A stretch of 64,000 bases of DNA from Fructobacillus cardui (GTDB taxonomy: Bacteria > Bacillota > Bacilli > Lactobacillales > Lactobacillaceae), in NCBI RefSeq assembly GCF_023218935.1, contig NZ_JAJIAL010000005.1; one strand, 5' to 3'. Below, in pieces: positions 1-7,689 of this stretch. Numbering within the stretch: the stretch's first letter is position 1; each line of letters begins with the position of its first letter. The notes below the pieces were generated by a model. It was given only the letters and a program-made list of their open reading frames with translations, had not been told where the DNA came from and did no database searches. The position numbers and the translations under genes are program-made.

Positions 1-3
1 GCT

Positions 4-19
4 GAACCACGTTAAAAGC
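4..19 (+). repeat. Leader repeat, copy 1 (partial)
   Basis: The 16-base core GAACCACGTTAAAAGC recurs at 344-359 and 1007-1022, each time a short distance upstream of a gene start. Only the 3' part of this copy is in the window. It is followed by GAGAGGAGAG, the ribosome binding site of the TM2-domain gene. Confidence 0.75.
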
Positions 20-35
20 TGAGAGGAGAGTTTTT

Positions 36-305
36 ATGGAAACAACCATTCAAGGTAACGTTAAAGTAAACAAGATTAACAAGCATGTTTTTGTCTGGGT
101 TTGCAACTTCTTAGTAGGTAGCCTAGGTGTTGACCGATTTGTTCGTGGTCAAATAGGGCTTGGAATCTTTAAGTTGCTTATTGGATCATGGATTACTTTT
201 GGAATCTGGCCATTAGTTGATTTCATTATTTCAATCGTAAAGGCCTATAGCACTTATTCAGATACTCAAGACATCACTTTCCTTAATGGTCGGTACTCAA
301 AGTAA
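36..305 (+). CDS. TM2-domain membrane protein
   Basis: An 89-residue protein with two hydrophobic segments (about residues 19-31 and 42-68) joined by a short turn holding GVDRF (31-35), the hallmark of TM2-domain proteins, and a WPLVDF motif at 58-63. Such proteins insert in the cytoplasmic membrane and their bacterial role is unknown. The start follows GAGAGGAGAG by five bases. It lies in the integrated element, and TM2 proteins are frequent passengers of phages and satellites of lactic acid bacteria. A role in membrane-level exclusion or lysogeny is only a guess. Confidence 0.75.
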   Translation: METTIQGNVKVNKINKHVFVWVCNFLVGSLGVDRFVRGQIGLGIFKLLIGSWITFGIWPLVDFIISIVKAYSTYSDTQDITFLNGRYSK

Positions 306-309
306 TACA

Positions 310-359
310 AGCCCTTTCGGGTGTACATATTACGTGCAGAAAGGAACCACGTTAAAAGC
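310..359 (+). repeat. Structured leader module, copy 2
   Basis: The module has a hairpin GCCCTTTCGGGT, then ACGTG at about 331, an 11-base loop and CACGT at 348-352, then TAAAAGC and a ribosome binding site. Copy 3 (974-1022) keeps both pairings while the loop bases differ, which suggests a conserved RNA fold. The first hairpin may also end transcription of the TM2 gene, but there is no clear T-tract after it. Confidence 0.6.
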
Positions 360-375
360 TGATAGGAGAAGCATT

Positions 376-972
376 ATGAGCAAGAAGATTGCTGACGAAA
401 ACGGCAATACATACGTTCAGAAGAAGCCTTTTTATAAGAAGGCGTGGTTCTGGATTGTTGTTGTTTTGGTAGTTGTGATTGGTGGAGCTGGTTCTGGTAG
501 TTCGTCTAAAGATAGTGGCTCAAGCAAGTCTACTAATTCTATTAAGTCATCTAACGACAGCGGATCAAACAAGTCTACTAAGTCATCTAATTCAACAAAG
601 GCCGAAGTTGTTAAGACAACGCCCGAAGAAATTGTCAATAACTATACAACTAAGACCTCATCACAAGCTGATGCCATTTACAAAGGTAAGACAACTCAAG
701 TTACTGGTAAGGTTTCTGATGTTAAGGACGGAGTTCTTGGCGGACATGATGTCACAATTGATGCAGGAACCGCAGCTGGAAACGAATTTGAAAAGCAGTC
801 ATTGACATTTAACTTCAGGGGTTCAAATAAGGATGAAGCATTATCTATCCAAGCTGGTTCAACTATTACCGTTCAAGGTAAGTTCAGCCACGCCACAATC
901 ATGGGTGGAGATAATGGTGATTCTAAGTGGGTTAGCGATGTTTCATTCACGAACTCATCATTAGTTAAATAA
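376..972 (+). CDS. Membrane-anchored OB-fold (tRNA_anti-like) protein
   Basis: A 198-residue protein. Residues 1-22 are charged, 23-39 form one membrane helix (KAWFWIVVVLVVVIGG), about 40-90 are a Ser/Lys/Asn-rich low-complexity linker, and the remainder resembles the OB-fold tRNA_anti-like domain (TQVTGKVSDV, TITVQGKF). I chose ATG 376 because TAGGAGAAG lies just upstream; an upstream in-frame extension to 286 overlaps the previous gene and the leader repeat. Proteins of this build are common in prophage lysogeny modules of lactic acid bacteria, some acting in superinfection exclusion. That role is inferred here, not shown. Confidence 0.65.
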   Translation: MSKKIADENGNTYVQKKPFYKKAWFWIVVVLVVVIGGAGSGSSSKDSGSSKSTNSIKSSNDSGSNKSTKSSNSTKAEVVKTTPEEIVNNYTTKTSSQADAIYKGKTTQVTGKVSDVKDGVLGGHDVTIDAGTAAGNEFEKQSLTFNFRGSNKDEALSIQAGSTITVQGKFSHATIMGGDNGDSKWVSDVSFTNSSLVK

Positions 973-973
973 A

Positions 974-1022
974 AAAGCCCTTTCGGGCGTACATACGTGC
1001 AAGTCTGAACCACGTTAAAAGC
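974..1022 (+). repeat. Structured leader module, copy 3
   Basis: A second near-complete copy of the module at 310-359: GCCCTTTCGGGC hairpin, ACGTG at 995-999, an 11-base loop, CACGT at 1011-1015, then TAAAAGC. It sits between the OB-fold protein and the ATPase-TOPRIM gene, whose start is 35 bases further on. Confidence 0.6.
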
Positions 1023-1057
1023 CGTTAAGTATAGTCAGCAGGTTTAAGGAGAAAAAT

Positions 1058-2773
1058 ATGAATAGGTTTTATCTAAGTAATATTAAAATTAAGAAATTTA
1101 GAAAAATAAACAACATGTCGATTGATTTTAAACCAGGAGTCAATATGATTATTGGGCATAATGGAACAGGCAAATCTAATATCTTGTCCTTGTTAACTTC
1201 TGGTTCGGGAATTGCTCATGATAATTTTATGCCAAAATACGAAAATTTTTTTAAAATAGATAGATCGGAATCTTTTTCATCCTACGATGTGTGCAATAGA
1301 TATACTGCAATCGGTCCTGATGAATCCTTTTTTGAAGAAAAACTTTCATTCAAAAAGGATTCATCAGCAGAAGAAAAACAAAGGGTTGCCCATATTGTTC
1401 CTAGACTAAAAAAAGCGTCACATGACAAAACAATTAAAGAGACAAGCAAAAAACGTCAAATTTTATTTCACAATGATAAATTAGGTGAATCTGCCAAAGC
1501 TCCACTTCCAACTCGTTTTATTAGTATTTCAAGATTGATGCCTCGAGGTGAAGGTACAATTACAACTAAAAAAAAGAAACTTGGTGAAAATTCAGATTTA
1601 TACCGACAGTGGTATAACGATATTCTGACGAATTCAATTGATAACAGCATCGATGATGCTTACGAAGTAACCCGAAATTATGGATCTAAAAAAACAGAAA
1701 TGCGAATAACAGATACACCCGCAACTGGAGTATCTGTTGGACAGGACTCTTTATCAACAATCATTTCAAATTTGATTGATTTCAAAGTGGCTTCTGAAGA
1801 AGAAAATTACCAGGGCGGAATTTTGGCAATTGATGAATTTGATATATCATTACATGCTGAGGCACAAATAAAATTAATTGACAAATTAATTCAACTCTCT
1901 AAAAAATTTAATATCCAAATTTTCGTTACAACTCATTCGCTATCAGCTATTAAATATTTTTTTAAACAAGTAGAAAAGTCAAAACAACAGCATAGTCTTG
2001 TATATATTAAGGATCGACTTTTTCCGCACAAGTCAGAGACCATGAGTTATTATGACATTGAACAGTCTATGTATCTTAGTTTAAATACACTACCACCCAA
2101 AATTAATTTATATGCCGAAGATGAAGCAAGTGTGGAATTATTAAGACTAATCATCCAATCATTTAAAAAAGAATTTTCTTTTAATAACATCGATTTTAGA
2201 CCAATGAAAGTAAGCAAAACAGTACTTAAATATTTAAATTCAACATTAAAAGATCCACATTTTCAATCTTCAATGATTATTTATGATGGTGATGCTCGCT
2301 TTTCACCAGGGAATGAAGACGAAAGTAATGCGGCGAAACCAGAATATATTCTAGGTGAAAAAGAACTAGTAACAACTACCAAACAATTAATGTTTAATGA
2401 GTCCATCCTTCCATCAGGATTTGCTCCGGAAGCCTATATATACCACTGGTTACATAGATTTTGTAAAACAGAAGATGCAATATCCGCATCATTTTGGCGA
2501 CAGTTGACTCAACAATCTATATTATTAGGAACTGAATACTATCTTAGTAAATTTAACTTTTCTCATGAAGAGGCCAACCTTCAAAGCCTAAAAAGTAAAT
2601 CAAAATGTCTTTTTGATTTTGCTAAAGAAGCCCGCTTATTTGAGTTTATAAAAAATTTATCTGAACCAGACGAAGAACTAAAAAAGGAACAAGAACAATT
2701 AGCAAAATTTGAAAATGACTTTAGAAAAAGCTACTATCAAATATCCAAAAAAAACTCAATAATGCCATCTTAA
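1058..2773 (+). CDS. ATPase-TOPRIM fusion protein, OLD-like
   Basis: A 571-residue SMC/ABC-type ATPase. Walker A is GHNGTGKS (33-40), Walker B is LAIDEFD (about 256-262), and the switch histidine follows in TTHS (about 290-293). The C-terminal half shows TOPRIM-like signatures: a glutamate in LYAEDEASVELL (about 353-364) and an acidic IIYDGDAR (about 407-414). This order is that of OLD-family nucleases, whose relatives work in anti-phage systems such as Gabija, some retrons and PARIS. The start follows AAGGAGAAAAAT. The next gene on the same strand is a DNA adenine methyltransferase, so a two-gene defence unit is plausible. The catalytic call is by motif only. Confidence 0.7.
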   Translation: MNRFYLSNIKIKKFRKINNMSIDFKPGVNMIIGHNGTGKSNILSLLTSGSGIAHDNFMPKYENFFKIDRSESFSSYDVCNRYTAIGPDESFFEEKLSFKKDSSAEEKQRVAHIVPRLKKASHDKTIKETSKKRQILFHNDKLGESAKAPLPTRFISISRLMPRGEGTITTKKKKLGENSDLYRQWYNDILTNSIDNSIDDAYEVTRNYGSKKTEMRITDTPATGVSVGQDSLSTIISNLIDFKVASEEENYQGGILAIDEFDISLHAEAQIKLIDKLIQLSKKFNIQIFVTTHSLSAIKYFFKQVEKSKQQHSLVYIKDRLFPHKSETMSYYDIEQSMYLSLNTLPPKINLYAEDEASVELLRLIIQSFKKEFSFNNIDFRPMKVSKTVLKYLNSTLKDPHFQSSMIIYDGDARFSPGNEDESNAAKPEYILGEKELVTTTKQLMFNESILPSGFAPEAYIYHWLHRFCKTEDAISASFWRQLTQQSILLGTEYYLSKFNFSHEEANLQSLKSKSKCLFDFAKEARLFEFIKNLSEPDEELKKEQEQLAKFENDFRKSYYQISKKNSIMPS

Positions 2774-2831
2774 CTATGGTTATGGCCAAAATATACTTTA
2801 TATTGTAAACTAATAACGAAGAGGTGCAAAT

Positions 2832-3737
2832 ATGCCACATACACGCAGTCCATTTCGTTATCCTGGCGGTAAATCACAATTATCGAATTATATTATTACA
2901 CTATTATTTAAAAACAAAATTAATGGTACCTATATTGAGCCATTTGCTGGTGGTGCAGGTATAGCCATCGATTTACTTCTATCTGGAAATGTTAAAAGAA
3001 TTGCTATAAATGATTACGATACCAGTATTTATTCTGTATGGTACGCAATTTTGAATGATACAGATATGTTAATTAATATGATATCTTCTGTCCCATTTGA
3101 CTACACTGTTCCCAACGCTGTTACTCCAAAAAGTATGTTTAATTTTTGGAAAAAGCAAAAAGATACACACGAACAATCAGATAAATCTAAGTACTCAATT
3201 GAAAATGCCTTTGCTACCCTTATGTTGAACAGAATGAATATTAGTGGTGTAATAAACGGCGGACCAATAGGTGGAAAATCACAGTCTGGTAAATACAAAG
3301 TTGATTCTAGATTTAATAAAAAGACACTAATTAATAAAATTAGAAAAATTTCTGAACAACGTGATAATATTCTTTTATATAATTTAGATGCAAATGAATT
3401 CATCAATGTAATAAAAAAATCTTTTAGTCCTGACAACACGTTTATTTTCTTCGACCCACCGTACTTTGTTCAAGGTAAAAATCTGTATATGTCTTTCTTT
3501 GATGACAAGCAACATGACATTTTGGCCAAAAATATATTATCGCTAAAAAACTACTACTGGATCACTACGTATGACCATGCTCCGCAAATATTTGAATTAT
3601 ATAAACATGCTGATAAACAATATGAATACTCATTAAATTATTCCGCTAAAAAACGCGGAAAAGCTTTAGAGTATCTATTTGCTAGTCATATAACGGAAAT
3701 TCCATTCTTAGAAAACATGAGTACGTTGCAAGTATAA
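2832..3737 (+). CDS. DNA adenine-N6 methyltransferase, D12 (Dam-like) class
   Basis: A 301-residue enzyme that should methylate adenine in DNA using S-adenosylmethionine. It has RYPGGKSQL at 9-17, the binding motif EPFAGGAG at about 37-44 and the catalytic DPPY at 208-211, in the order of D12 class enzymes. GAGGTG stands seven bases before the ATG. It follows the ATPase-TOPRIM gene by 58 bases with no visible terminator. No dedicated restriction endonuclease is nearby, so it is either an orphan phage-type methylase or the self-marking partner of the upstream ATPase. The target site cannot be read from sequence. Confidence 0.85.
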   Translation: MPHTRSPFRYPGGKSQLSNYIITLLFKNKINGTYIEPFAGGAGIAIDLLLSGNVKRIAINDYDTSIYSVWYAILNDTDMLINMISSVPFDYTVPNAVTPKSMFNFWKKQKDTHEQSDKSKYSIENAFATLMLNRMNISGVINGGPIGGKSQSGKYKVDSRFNKKTLINKIRKISEQRDNILLYNLDANEFINVIKKSFSPDNTFIFFDPPYFVQGKNLYMSFFDDKQHDILAKNILSLKNYYWITTYDHAPQIFELYKHADKQYEYSLNYSAKKRGKALEYLFASHITEIPFLENMSTLQV

Positions 3738-3780
3738 AGAGGCCCCTAGGCCTTTTTATTTGTACCTAAATGGAGGAACT

Positions 3781-4839
3781 ATGGCTAATATTGTTAAAAC
3801 AAATGCAGGAACATGGCGTGCTAGGGTCTCTATTACTGTCAACGGTAAGAGAAAGCAACCTAGCAAGCAAGGTTTCAAGACGAAACGTGAAGCACAATTA
3901 TGGGTATCCCGTATTGAGTCGGAAGCTGTTGAGCCAGCTCAAAAAAAATACGAAGAAATATTATTATCTGAATATTTTGAGAAGTGGGTTTCTGTTTACA
4001 AAGAAAATTTGGAACTATCAACAGTCTATCAGTATCAGAATACGTTGGATAATATTAATAAATATTTACCAAAAACTCGATTGTTAGATTTTACTCGTTC
4101 TGATTTTCAAAACTTCATCAACGAATTTGGCGAAACCCACTCAAAAGAAACAGTTGCGAAGAGAAAAAATCATATTAGTCAATGTTTAAAAGACGCTTAT
4201 TCTGATGGAATTATTGACAAAGACCCCACTGTTAGAATCCAATTGACAGGTAGCAACGGAAAGTCTTCTTCTGACAAATTTTTAGAAGGTGATGAATTGG
4301 CAAAATTAGATCATTACACAAAGAAGAAGTTAGAACAATATCCACATGCTAGTTCATACTTAGCGATTTATATTGCCATACATACTGGCATGCGTGTCGG
4401 AGAAATTATGGCACTGACTGCTGATGATATCGATTTTAAAAACAAAACAATCTCAGTCAACAAAGCATTAGACCAGTTCCATAATGTTAAATCAACGAAG
4501 ACTGAATCCAGTAATCGTATTATTACCGTTGATGATTCGTTGCTAGATGAACTAAAGGGAATCACTGGCTCTGTCGCTAATGTCAGTAATTACGGAATTA
4601 GCAAAACTCTCAAAAAAGCCATTAAATTCCTTGGCATCAAAGACATATCATTCCATGCCTTACGCCATTCACACGGTAGCTTATTGCTATCAAAAGGCGT
4701 TGATATTAAATATGTATCAAAACGTCTAGGACACAAGAATATATCAACCACAATCGACATCTACACTCACCTTTTGGACTCACAAAGAAAGGCAGAAGAT
4801 GAAAAAGCTCTAAATATTATGAGCTCATTTTTTGACTAA
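3781..4839 (+). CDS. int: Tyrosine integrase
   Basis: A 352-residue phage-type site-specific recombinase. The N-terminal arm-binding segment (about 5-45: TWRARVS, GFKTKREAQ) is followed by a SAM-like core-binding domain and a catalytic domain with Arg in HTGMRVGE (about 201-208), HALRHSHG (292-299), LGHK and the nucleophile Tyr in IYTHLL near residue 328. ATG 3781 is preferred over an upstream TTG because GGAGG precedes it by four bases. It directs integration of the element, most likely into the neighbouring tRNA-Thr gene. Confidence 0.9.
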   Translation: MANIVKTNAGTWRARVSITVNGKRKQPSKQGFKTKREAQLWVSRIESEAVEPAQKKYEEILLSEYFEKWVSVYKENLELSTVYQYQNTLDNINKYLPKTRLLDFTRSDFQNFINEFGETHSKETVAKRKNHISQCLKDAYSDGIIDKDPTVRIQLTGSNGKSSSDKFLEGDELAKLDHYTKKKLEQYPHASSYLAIYIAIHTGMRVGEIMALTADDIDFKNKTISVNKALDQFHNVKSTKTESSNRIITVDDSLLDELKGITGSVANVSNYGISKTLKKAIKFLGIKDISFHALRHSHGSLLLSKGVDIKYVSKRLGHKNISTTIDIYTHLLDSQRKAEDEKALNIMSSFFD

Positions 4840-4895
4840 AAAAGTGTCACGAAAGTGTCACTCAAAAATAAAAAAACGTCTGAAAAGTAAATATT

Positions 4896-4951
4896 AAAAA
4901 GCAAAGAAAAACCGCTCTACACCAACCATTAAGGCTGATATAGAGCGGTTT
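4896..4951 (-). terminator. Terminator of the tRNA-Leu/tRNA-Thr unit
   Basis: On the minus strand an 11-bp stem AAACCGCTCTA / TAGAGCGGTTT (4908-4918 and 4941-4951) is followed by a T-rich run. It lies 27 bases past the 3' end of tRNA-Thr and just beyond the integrase stop. Confidence 0.65.
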
Positions 4952-4978
4952 AACAAACGTACCAATAAATGGCATAAA

Positions 4979-5051
4979 TGCCGACTAGCGGACTCAAACC
5001 GCTGACCCCCTCATTACTAGTGAGGTGCTCTATCAACTGAGCTAAGTCGGC
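4979..5051 (-). tRNA. tRNA-Thr (anticodon AGU)
   Basis: A 73-base cloverleaf: acceptor GCCGACT pairs with AGTCGGC, discriminator A, anticodon stem CCTCA/TGAGG with loop CTAGTAA, giving anticodon AGT in DNA. CCA is not encoded. The A at position 34 is uncommon in bacteria and would be read as adenosine or, after deamination, inosine. The 3' end faces the integrase. Confidence 0.93.
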
Positions 5052-5120
5052 AAAATCAGTACCTAAATATTATATCAAAACATTTTGAATACTTCAACAA
5101 TATTTTTTAAAATATTGTGA

Positions 5121-5202
<82 letters not shown>

Positions 5203-5267
5203 AAATCTTGACGTACCAGGCTAACTCCCGATTTTAAACAACCGACAGACGCTTTGGCAACCATTTA

Positions 5268-5296
5268 ATAATACTGGATTTTTTTCTCATCGTCAA
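5268..5296 (-). promoter_or_regulatory. Promoter of the tRNA-Leu/tRNA-Thr unit
   Basis: On the minus strand TTGACG is followed by 17 bases and TATTAT, a near-consensus sigma-70 promoter about 65 bases upstream of tRNA-Leu. A second weaker candidate (TTGCCA, 18 bases, TAAAAT) lies closer to the tRNA. Confidence 0.75.
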
Positions 5297-5368
5297 GTAA
5301 AACTTTAGAAAAAATCATTATTTTTTAAAGCACACCCAACAAGTAATCACCAAGAAGATTCCCCCACT

Positions 5369-5406
5369 AAAAAAGCGCCACAGGCTTTGTCTGTGGCGTT
5401 TTTTTA
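5369..5406. terminator. Bidirectional terminator
   Basis: The stem GCGCCACAGGC / GTCTGTGGCG (5375-5398) is flanked by A-runs on the left and T-runs on the right. It ends the PerM-family gene transcript on the minus strand and could stop transcripts from the left. Confidence 0.85.
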
Positions 5407-5413
5407 TCAATTG

Positions 5414-6562
5414 TTATTCATTATCAAGGGTTTTCTTCGTTAATTCCGAAACAGACTGCTCTTTTCGTTGCGCTAGATACAGTTTATAGGCATATAGGAT
5501 AATTGTTCGAGCAATGGCGTAAACCGGCACAACAATGATCATTCCGACGATACCCCAAAGGTTCCCAGCCCCAAGCAAGAGCAGCATCACCGTCAGCGGA
5601 TGAATCTTCAGGCTCTTACCGATCAATGCCGGATAAATGATTGAACCATTAACCTGCTGGACAATTGCCATCGTAATCACGATTCCGATGATCATCTTCC
5701 AGGAAATCGATAGAGCGACCAAGACGGCCGGCACAACCCCGATAAAGGGTCCCACATAAGGAACGATGTTAGCGACCCCGGCAATGAAGCCAAGGAGCCA
5801 AATATATGGTAATCCAGTCATCCAATAACCAATACTCATGGCAAAGCCAACAAAGACCATCTGAATGGCCTGACCCGAAATATAGCGTTCAATGGTCTTA
5901 TCGAGTTGTCCCCCAAGCTCAAAGACGTCCTGCGCCTTGCTCTTCGGGAAGAAATTTTTGACCGTTGGCAAAAAGTGGTCCGCGTCGTTCATCATATAAA
6001 AGAGAATAATTGGAACCATCAAAGCGTTGATGGTAAAAGAAGTCGCTCCCGCAATCACAGCTTGAAGAGTACCGGCAGTAACTGAGAGGACAGAAGTCCC
6101 ATACTTGGTCACAGACGTCTTAATATCGGTATCTGAAACCGAGATATTCATGCGCTTAAACCAGGGTTCCTTGACCATTTCATTGGCCAAATCTTGCACA
6201 TGCTTGATAAACGATGGAATGGCGGTAATCATATTCGTAATTTCATTTAAAATCAGTGGCACAAAAATAATCAAGGCCCCACCAACCACAATCAAGAACA
6301 AGGCAAAGGTAATCCAGACGGCCAAAAACCGGGGCATCTGCCAGTTTTTAATTCTGATTTTTTCAATTGCCTTTAAAATCGGCTTCAAAACGTAGTAAAA
6401 GAAGCCAGCAACCAATAACGGCATAAAAACCGTGTTAGCAAAGACTGCAATCGGATGCATTAAAAAGTCAAAACGAAAGACTAAGAAAATTAAACAGGCT
6501 AGAGCCAGCGCCTCAATCGTCCAAAAGAATATGGTCCTTAATTTATCATTTGGAAACATCAT
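5414..6562 (-). CDS. AI-2E family (PerM-like) membrane transporter
   Basis: A protein of about 382 residues with the PerM build: two N-terminal membrane helices, a soluble stretch around residues 90-150, then a cluster of helices with GLPYIWLLGFIAGVANIVPYVGPFIG near residue 250 split over several segments. Members export small molecules or ions across the cytoplasmic membrane; some are linked to autoinducer-2 or Na+/H+ exchange, but the substrate cannot be told here. Starts TTG 6565, ATG 6562 and ATG 6559 are adjacent; GGGAG best suits 6562. It overlaps the 3' end of mutY by 17 bases, so the two are co-transcribed. Confidence 0.8.
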   Translation of the reverse strand: MMFPNDKLRTIFFWTIEALALACLIFLVFRFDFLMHPIAVFANTVFMPLLVAGFFYYVLKPILKAIEKIRIKNWQMPRFLAVWITFALFLIVVGGALIIFVPLILNEITNMITAIPSFIKHVQDLANEMVKEPWFKRMNISVSDTDIKTSVTKYGTSVLSVTAGTLQAVIAGATSFTINALMVPIILFYMMNDADHFLPTVKNFFPKSKAQDVFELGGQLDKTIERYISGQAIQMVFVGFAMSIGYWMTGLPYIWLLGFIAGVANIVPYVGPFIGVVPAVLVALSISWKMIIGIVITMAIVQQVNGSIIYPALIGKSLKIHPLTVMLLLLGAGNLWGIVGMIIVVPVYAIARTIILYAYKLYLAQRKEQSVSELTKKTLDNE

Positions 6563-7595
6563 CAATCTCCCGTAATTGATCTAATAGCTTATGTTGTACC
6601 TTCGGCAGGGCCAGTGCCTCTTGCTCTGCTGGCGACAAAAAGGCCATGTTGGTGGGTAGGTTTTGCTGATTTTTAACCGGTAGGTCAACCAACCAAATTT
6701 CCCAGCGACGGTGAGAAAAGACGTGCACAACTGGCTTTAAGGTCAGCTGGTTGCCGGCCAATTCTTCAATTGACTCAACCTGTTTCAATGGCAAGGTCCA
6801 AAAATTAGCTAGCAGACCTGTTTTTGGCCGTTGTTCATACAACAACCTGCCCTGGTCGTCATAAACCACCTGAGCTTGATAAATCTGTCGCACTGGCTTT
6901 TTCTTTTTTGTCTTCACCGGATACTGGTCCTCAACCCCATCTCGAAAGGCCGCGTTATACTTTTTAACGGGTGAATGCAGGGTATCTGGATTATCCGTCT
7001 TCATATAAGTTGTGCCCAAGTCCATAATTGCTTGGTTAAAGTCACCAGGCCTCTCTGGGTCGACGATTGGTTCAATTGCTTGATAAAAAACCTTACGGGT
7101 TTTTGGTTGGGCAATATCATCGTCAATCTTTAACAGGCGGGAAAAGACTCGAAAGAAATTACCGTCAATGGCTGGTACTACTTGACCAAAAGCGATCGAG
7201 GCAATCGCCGCTGCCGTATAGGGTCCAACCCCAGGCAAGTCCTGGAGGTCATCATATGATTCTGGCCAGTGACCCTGAAGGTCATTGACTACATACTTAG
7301 CCGCCTTATGCAGGTTTCTAGCCCGTGAATAATAACCGAGCCCTTCCCAAAGTTTTAAGACCAAATCTTCATCAGCAGCAGCCAAATCAGCCACCGTTGG
7401 CAAAGCTTCCATGAAACGGTTAAAATAGGTGATGACCGTATCAACTCTGGTCTGCTGGAGCATTAACTCCGAGACTAAAATTCGATAAGGATCCGTGTTT
7501 TGTCGCCAAGGCAAAGCTGCTCGACCCTCTTGGTCGTACCAGGCAAGCAAGTCTTTGCGAAAGGCGTTGATTGTCGTTTGATTCCAATTCTCCAT
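6546..7595 (-). CDS. mutY: A/G-specific adenine DNA glycosylase, cluster-less type
   Basis: Removes adenine mispaired with 8-oxoguanine. Residues about 5-210 are the HhH-GPD glycosylase domain with the helix-hairpin-helix LPGVGPYTAAAIAS and the catalytic region MLQQTRVDTV; a C-terminal NUDIX-like 8-oxoG recognition domain follows (YEQRPKTGLLANFWTLPL region). The four cysteines that bind an iron-sulphur cluster after AIMDLG in classical MutY are absent; the segment reads GTTYMKTDNPDTLHS. Cluster-less MutY is known in lactic acid bacteria. ATG 7595 lies right at the expected transcription start of an extended -10 promoter, so the message may be nearly leaderless; GTG 7601 is an alternative. Confidence 0.88.
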   Translation of the reverse strand: MENWNQTTINAFRKDLLAWYDQEGRAALPWRQNTDPYRILVSELMLQQTRVDTVITYFNRFMEALPTVADLAAADEDLVLKLWEGLGYYSRARNLHKAAKYVVNDLQGHWPESYDDLQDLPGVGPYTAAAIASIAFGQVVPAIDGNFFRVFSRLLKIDDDIAQPKTRKVFYQAIEPIVDPERPGDFNQAIMDLGTTYMKTDNPDTLHSPVKKYNAAFRDGVEDQYPVKTKKKKPVRQIYQAQVVYDDQGRLLYEQRPKTGLLANFWTLPLKQVESIEELAGNQLTLKPVVHVFSHRRWEIWLVDLPVKNQQNLPTNMAFLSPAEQEALALPKVQHKLLDQLREIDDVSK

Positions 7596-7602
7596 AACCA
7601 CT

Positions 7603-7611
7603 ATTATAGCA
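7603..7611 (-). promoter_or_regulatory. Extended -10 promoter of mutY
   Basis: On the minus strand TGCTATAAT is a perfect extended -10 element. Its expected start point falls within one or two bases of ATG 7595, leaving no room for a ribosome binding site. No good -35 is seen. It abuts the plus-strand promoter at 7613-7641. Confidence 0.6.
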
Positions 7612-7612
7612 C

Positions 7613-7641
7613 TTGAAAACCAATCTCTTATCAGGTATAAT
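7613..7641 (+). promoter_or_regulatory. Promoter of the 49-residue basic protein gene
   Basis: TTGAAA, 17 bases, TATAAT: an almost consensus sigma-70 promoter directed at the small gene at 7690. Its -35 box touches the divergent mutY promoter, so the two polymerases should compete. Confidence 0.8.
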
Positions 7642-7689
7642 TGTTTTCTGTACGATACATTTATTTTATCTAATATAAGGAGTTACACC

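Larger units (their letters stand above)
1..4979. mobile_element. Right end of an integrative element at tRNA-Thr
   Basis: A tyrosine integrase (3781-4839) ends 140 bases from the 3' end of a tRNA-Thr gene on the opposite strand, the usual arrangement for an element that uses a tRNA 3' end as attachment site. The genes from 1 to 4839 all lie on the plus strand, are visibly AT-richer than the core genes after 5.4 kb, and three are preceded by one shared leader sequence. No structural phage genes are seen, so it may be a prophage lysogeny end, a satellite or an integrative element. The left end is outside the window, so the attachment duplication could not be checked. Confidence 0.7.

Noticed and set aside
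310..325. GCCCTTTCGGG hairpin as a simple terminator of the TM2 gene
   Set aside because: No T-tract follows, and the hairpin recurs as part of a longer repeated leader, so a plain terminator is not the best reading.
432..638. A 68-codon minus-strand frame
   Set aside because: It is the complement of the Ser/Lys-rich linker of the OB-fold protein; low complexity opens the opposite frame.
4839..4979. Attachment-site duplication within the window
   Set aside because: I looked for a second copy of the tRNA-Thr 3' end between 1 and 4979 and saw none; the other element end must be outside the window.
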